A stretch of DNA of 64,000 nucleotides from Daucus carota subsp. sativus (Eukaryota; Streptophyta; Magnoliopsida; Apiales; Apiaceae): NCBI RefSeq assembly GCF_001625215.2, contig NC_030386.2, positions 23,034,545 to 23,098,544 of the forward strand. The letters run 5' to 3'. The position numbers and the translations under genes are program-made. This document shows positions 59,808 through 64,000 of this stretch, piece after piece. A model generated the notes under the pieces. That model saw only the letters and a program-made list of their open reading frames with translations. It did no database searches and was not told the DNA's origin. Within the stretch, counting starts at the first letter, position 1. Each line of letters opens with the position of its first letter.

Positions 59808-61785
59808 TTAATTCCCAGGTTGCTTAGCCAGGAACTTGAACAGATGTTTAACAACTATTTCTGGAGGTCTGGAGGGGCGAATTCGCAGAAGAGATTGAAT
59901 TGGCTCGCTTGGAATAAAATGAGTGTGTCTAAAAGTAAAGGTGGAATGGGCTTCAAAAACCTATATGGCTTTAATATTGCGCTATTGGGAAAACACATTT
60001 GGAACTTTATGCAAAAGCCAAATACTCTTGTCTCTCGAGTGTTCAAGGCAAAGTATTTTCCGAATTCTCATGTGTTGAAAGCAGGTAAAGGTCATAATTC
60101 TAGTTTCATCTGGACAGGCATATTCACAGCTAAAGAAGAACTCAAAGATGGCTTCAGATGGATCCTTGGTAATGGGAATGATATTGTAGCTACCAAAGAC
60201 CCTTGGTTGCGTAAGAAAAATAAGTTTGTGGTTGAACAGGATCCTCTTTATGATCATAGGAATGAAGTTGTGTCAGACTTTTTTCTTCCTCATCAAAAGA
60301 GATGGAATATACTATCACAAAACACAGTTGCTCCATTAAAGCAATCAGAGAACTAAGCTCAAAGAAGAAGACATTATATTGATGCTATGTAAAAGTAGAG
60401 CTTGAGAGTTTGAATACACCACCATCCTACTTATATATACATCAGTCTGATTCTAGAACTATCTACACGATTCTATATACAGTGATGTAGCTCGTGCTAT
60501 TTGTAACAGAATGCCAGCTAAGATGTAACTGTCTTTGCCACCACTTGCTCTTGTTTTGTTCCTGTGTGCAGCTGCCCAGTTGAACTTGCTGTGTTGCTGC
60601 ACTCTTGACCACTATCTGTAACATATACCTCTAGTTAGAGAAAGCTTTCTTCATCATGACGCAGAAGCAATTCTGGCAGTTCCTATCCCTCAACGCGACA
60701 TAAATGATAGAGTAGCATGGACGGGCTCTACTAATGGGACTTATAGTGCGAAAGCAGGCTATCGATACTGGTACGACATGAAGTTTGGCGTTTCAGATAT
60801 TCCTCAGAGTGTTGGATGGAAGAAGGTATGGCATTTGAGAGTTCCACACAAGGTTAAGGTGTTTATCTGGCGTTTCTGTCGTAATGTAGTGCCTGTTCGA
60901 AAGCGCTTAAGTTCAAAAAGAATCAGAATTCCAATAACTTGTCCGATGTGTTTGCTGGACATTGAGCATATGTCACATTTGTTTTTTGATTGTCCTTTTG
61001 CTGTAGAGTGTTGGGATTATGCGCAACTGAGGTATGACTGGAGTGAGGTAGAGGAAGCTCATGAGTGGTTGTTGAAGAAAATTAGTACTGGAACTTCTGA
61101 TGAGGTAACTAAAATTTGCATCGTGTTGTGGACTATTTAGCACTGGAGGAATAAAAAAGTTTGGAGTGATCAAGCAGTTCCGCCTAAATTTGCTATGGAC
61201 CACAGTTTTAAAATGCACTCAGAATGGGTTGAAGCTAGAAACCGAGACCAGATTCAGCCATCGTCAAGTAAAAAAGAAGATACAAGGGTAAATAAATGGC
61301 AAAAACCTGCTCCTGGAGTAGTGAAAGTTAATGTTGATGCCTCGATATATCCTGGTGCTTCGACTTTCAGTATAGGGATGGTTATGCGGGATTACCATGG
61401 AGCGTTTCTAAGCGGCAAGAACATATGTTTGCCAGGAGTAGAATCAGTATTTGAGGCTGAAACTATGGGGATCAGGGAGGCTCTGTCGTGGATTCAAGGT
61501 CACCAGCTTAATGAGGTAGAAGTGCTGCTGGAGTCAGATTCTTTGCTATCAGTAAGTGCTATAAAGGGTGATAAAAGGAACCATCTGGAGGTGGGAGAAA
61601 TTCTAGCAGAGTGCAAGCAGATGCTGAGGAATTCACCTAATATTTCTATCCAGTTTATTCGGAGAAATGCTAACAGGGTAGCACATGAAATGGCTAGAAT
61701 CCCTTGTTTAGCTAATATCCAAAATATTTACACGTCTCCTCCTACGTGTTTGTTGGAGGCTCTTTCATTTGATCTTTTGAATTAA
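59808..61785 (+). pseudogene. LINE ORF2 C-terminal half, split by a solo LTR
   Basis: The frame begins inside the reverse-transcriptase tail (FLIPRLLSQELEQMFNNYFW, KGGMGFKNLYGFNIALLGK) and runs to 60312, where a solo LTR interrupts it. If the LTR and one TSD copy are ignored, the text continues directly with the usual linker to SFLHHDAEAIL. The zf-RVT module follows (VWHLRVPHKVKVFIWRFCR; CPMCLLDIEHMSHLFFDC). There is one in-frame TAG at 61138-61140, then an RNase H domain (VNVDAS, FEAETMGIREAL, LLESDSLLSVSAI, RNANRVAHEMARIP) ending at TAA 61783-61785. Catalytic acids are preserved, so the copy is fairly young but dead. Confidence 0.9.
60313..60623 (-). mobile_element. solo LTR, 311 bp, with exact 5-bp TSD
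   Basis: TATAC stands at 60308-60312 and 60624-60628. Read on the minus strand the LTR runs TGTTACAGATAGTGG ... TTTTGTGATA, with a TATATATAAG box at about 60435 and a short terminal AGCTCTACTTTTAC region. It ends in TG...TA instead of TG...CA. Removing it restores the LINE reading frame, which confirms the borders. Internal retroelement genes are absent (LTR-LTR recombination product). Confidence 0.88.
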
Positions 61786-61819
61786 TGCAATCTCTGGGTT
61801 TGATTTCAAAAAAAAATCA

Positions 61820-61834
61820 TGTATATATATATAG

Positions 61835-61868
<34 letters not shown>

Positions 61869-61901
61869 GTATATATGTATATATATATGTATATATATAT
61901 A

Positions 61902-61951
<50 letters not shown>
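61820..61951. repeat. AT/ATGT microsatellite at the LINE tail
   Basis: About 130 bp of (AT)n interspersed with GTAT units, beginning directly at the right target duplication of the LINE. Confidence 0.95.
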
Positions 61952-61956
<5 letters not shown>

Positions 61957-62367
61957 TTATAGTTTATGTTATAATATTATATAAAAATTTACAAATGTTA
62001 GATAATTATGTTATCATGTGAGATTTTTTCCGTTTTTAACTTGTTCTTTATTTTTCAATTTAATGTATAATCCAAATTGCCCTGATTTATTTATTTTTTT
62101 GGTAAACATGGGCTACCCCTTGTAAAATTTTATACCAAGAAAAGAGAATTTACAACGAGAGGACTCCTCTCAAATTAAAATCTCGAAAAACACATCTCAA
62201 AGAGGGAGTGCCAATAGAAACTCAAATAACAAAATTTCTAACGGAGAAAAGAAGTTTTTGACTCGAGTTATGTTGAGCTTTATCTCAGTTAAACTCAAAA
62301 TCGAGTTACCGATCAAATTAATCGAATTTTAGTTAACATATTCCAACAATTAACTATTAAACAAATA

Positions 62368-62370
<3 letters not shown>

Positions 62371-62429
<59 letters not shown>

Positions 62430-62440
62430 TATATATATAT
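62371..62440. repeat. AT microsatellite
   Basis: Some 70 bp of (AT)n with a short (AC)n block at about 62420. Confidence 0.95.
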
Positions 62441-63443
62441 AAAATAAAAAAAAGTCCATTAGATATCGATAAACTCCGATCATAAGGTAACAACAGGGTA
62501 TTCAACAGTTTATCGACGTGTTAGGTATCTACTCATTATAATAATAGCATGGACTTGGATGGTATTAAATATATATGAATAATAATCGTATCCTGATCTG
62601 AATTAGAGATTTCGGAATTGGAGTTAGGTATTTTAGAAAAGTATTCTGATTTAGATATATTTAAGATGACTATATATAAATGATCATATTTTCTCTATCA
62701 TTTGTGTTCAAGATGTAGACTTGAGTATTACTTAAGTGCGGATGCTTGAGTATGTTAAGCTTGATTGATTGTATTATTGATACGAATTTGAATCTCGTAT
62801 TTATAATCCCTAATACCACCGACTGATATCACTAACTGATAATTAATTGATAATTAGTAAAACACGCTGATGAGTAAGATATATAAATATATAGTGATTT
62901 ACTTGAAAAAGAGGGGGTAGGAAAGAAAAAGGGAGGGAAAAATAATAAGTATCAACAAGTATTATGTTTATCTTAACTATATGGTTGCCTCTTGGAAAAA
63001 AAAACAAACTATATGGTCACCTCTTATTATGAGTATTCGAACTTATCTCTTTTTAATGATCGTAGCACATGAACATATTAAATTAATTTTCATTATCCTG
63101 CTATTTCATGGGTTTGCTTATATGATTCACTCAAACGCGCTTATAATTTTTATTGTTTATAAACACATTTTATTATGTTTAATCGAAAAACACGCTGAAA
63201 AATTGCAATATAAACCTCTTTCATATGCAATTTTTACAGTGTCAAGCTATATGGAAATTTGTCAGTTATGTTGAATCAGTTATCATGGATATTATTAGTT
63301 TATTGTAAAAAATATATCTAAAAATTCAATAAAATTAATATTTTATTAAAAAAATTCAAAATTTGAACTATTAATCAAAATATACTATGTAGAAAATAAT
63401 TTATGAATGACGGGCCCGTGCCTCGCACGGGCTTTTACGCCAG

Positions 63444-64000
63444 TTAGTATATAATTATAAACACCCTCTGCCTCGACAAGAACACGTCACCCTAACAACC
63501 TTGTTCTGATTGAACCGGATAATGTACGGAAGATTTAAAGAGCTAGAACCTTTACAAAGAAAAAAAATCGAAAATGATTTTGTATAAATGTTCGAATAAA
63601 ACTTCCACCCCACGTACCTATCTAGACAAAGATAATAGGAAGTATTGTTATGTTATAGAACAACGAAAGTACATGTTGTTTAAGAAAATATTGAATTTAA
63701 TTTCAATTACAAGAAAAGAGTTAGTAAATATAAATTCATTTTATTAGATCGAAAAAAGGCTAATAATTTATATTTGATGAAGCAGGGGAATATAATTTAT
63801 AATCTATAATTAGCAAAGAGTAGCTTTACAATTTCTACTATTTTCAAAGGAGCGAAATTTGCAAATCACACTAAAAGACAATACTTAAAAAACCCGCAAC
63901 ACTAGTTATTTCCCCAAGGGAAACATGCTTACTTATCCACACACTGTATAAGAATCTACTATTACAGCATATACGTACGGATGATGTCCACATCTGACCA
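63444..64000. other. intergenic, no gene seen
   Basis: AT-rich sequence to the window end with no recognisable feature. Confidence 0.5.

Larger units (their letters stand above)
59805..61813 (+). mobile_element. 5'-truncated LINE inside the Helitron
   Basis: AAATCATGT flanks it (59796-59804 and 61814-61822), the right one after an A-run. The TSD is only 9 bp, so it is less secure than those of the other LINEs, but the coding content starts right after it and ends just before the A-run. Confidence 0.8.
58970..63443 (+). mobile_element. Helitron, 4.5 kb, carrying a LINE
   Basis: The 5' end TCTACTTCTATATATTAAAT, preceded by A, is nearly identical to that of the proven Helitron at 37131-42995 and is followed by the same GGGCAAAAAGAGCAAA subterminal word. 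The 3' end has hairpin GCCCGTGCC.CGCACGGGC, TTTTACG spacer, then CCAG (CTAG with one change) followed by T. About 2 kb is the LINE at 59805-61813, so the element itself is near 2.4 kb. No Rep/helicase frame. A (TG)n tract lies at 59436-59461. Confidence 0.82.

Overview
The window is AT-rich nuclear DNA of a flowering plant, almost certainly a eudicot. The genes are split by AT-rich GT-AG introns, there are plastid-targeted and cell-wall proteins of plant families, and the space between genes is packed with plant-type transposons (Helitrons, L1-type LINEs, hAT/Stowaway/PIF/MULE miniature elements). I cannot name the species from sequence alone.

Four intact host genes are supported. (1) 16689-20679, plus strand: a chloroplast glutamate/malate translocator (DiT2-type dicarboxylate transporter), 4 exons, 555 aa. 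(2) 31620-22502, minus strand: MCM9, a DNA-repair/recombination MCM helicase; I could assemble 20 exons with canonical splice sites into one open frame of 650 aa. (3) 36005-32803, minus strand: a non-epsilon 14-3-3 protein, 4 exons, 261 aa. (4) 48530-47595, minus strand: an intronless EXORDIUM/PHI-1-like secreted protein, 311 aa. DiT2 and MCM9 converge. The 14-3-3 gene and MCM9 lie head-to-tail on the minus strand about 1.2 kb apart. The genes belong to unrelated pathways (photorespiratory nitrogen exchange, DNA repair, phospho-protein signalling, brassinosteroid-linked growth), as is normal for a plant chromosome.

Layout. 1-3.6 kb: miniature elements (a hAT MITE with perfect 14-bp ends and 8-bp target duplication, a Stowaway). 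3.7-9.4 kb: Helitron sequence with two opposed 3' hairpin ends, and inside it a degenerate ~242-bp tandem array. 9.37-16.54 kb: a tandem duplication ending just upstream of DiT2; copy A was hit by a 2.3-kb LINE, copy B by two hAT MITEs at practically the same site. 16.7-36 kb: the gene-rich core. 37.1-44.2 kb: a 5.9-kb Helitron sitting inside the target-site duplication of a truncated LINE, so both elements' exact ends can be read. 44.9-45.9 kb: a short Helitron. 47.6-48.5 kb: the EXORDIUM-like gene. 49.1-51.2 kb: a Stowaway carrying a PIF-like element that itself is a near-perfect ~345-bp-arm palindrome with another MITE in one arm. 52-58.7 kb: more MITEs and an LTR-like stretch. 59-63.4 kb: a Helitron with a LINE in it, and in that LINE a solo LTR with exact 5-bp target duplication.

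No CRISPR array, tRNA or rRNA gene, or recognisable virus sequence was found. I found no novel multi-gene system. The most unusual items are the Helitron-in-TSD nest, the exon-like fragments in that Helitron, a second RNase H-like reading frame with replaced catalytic residues in a LINE insertion, the CT microsatellite abutting the MCM9 intron-1 donor, and the large palindrome at 50 kb.
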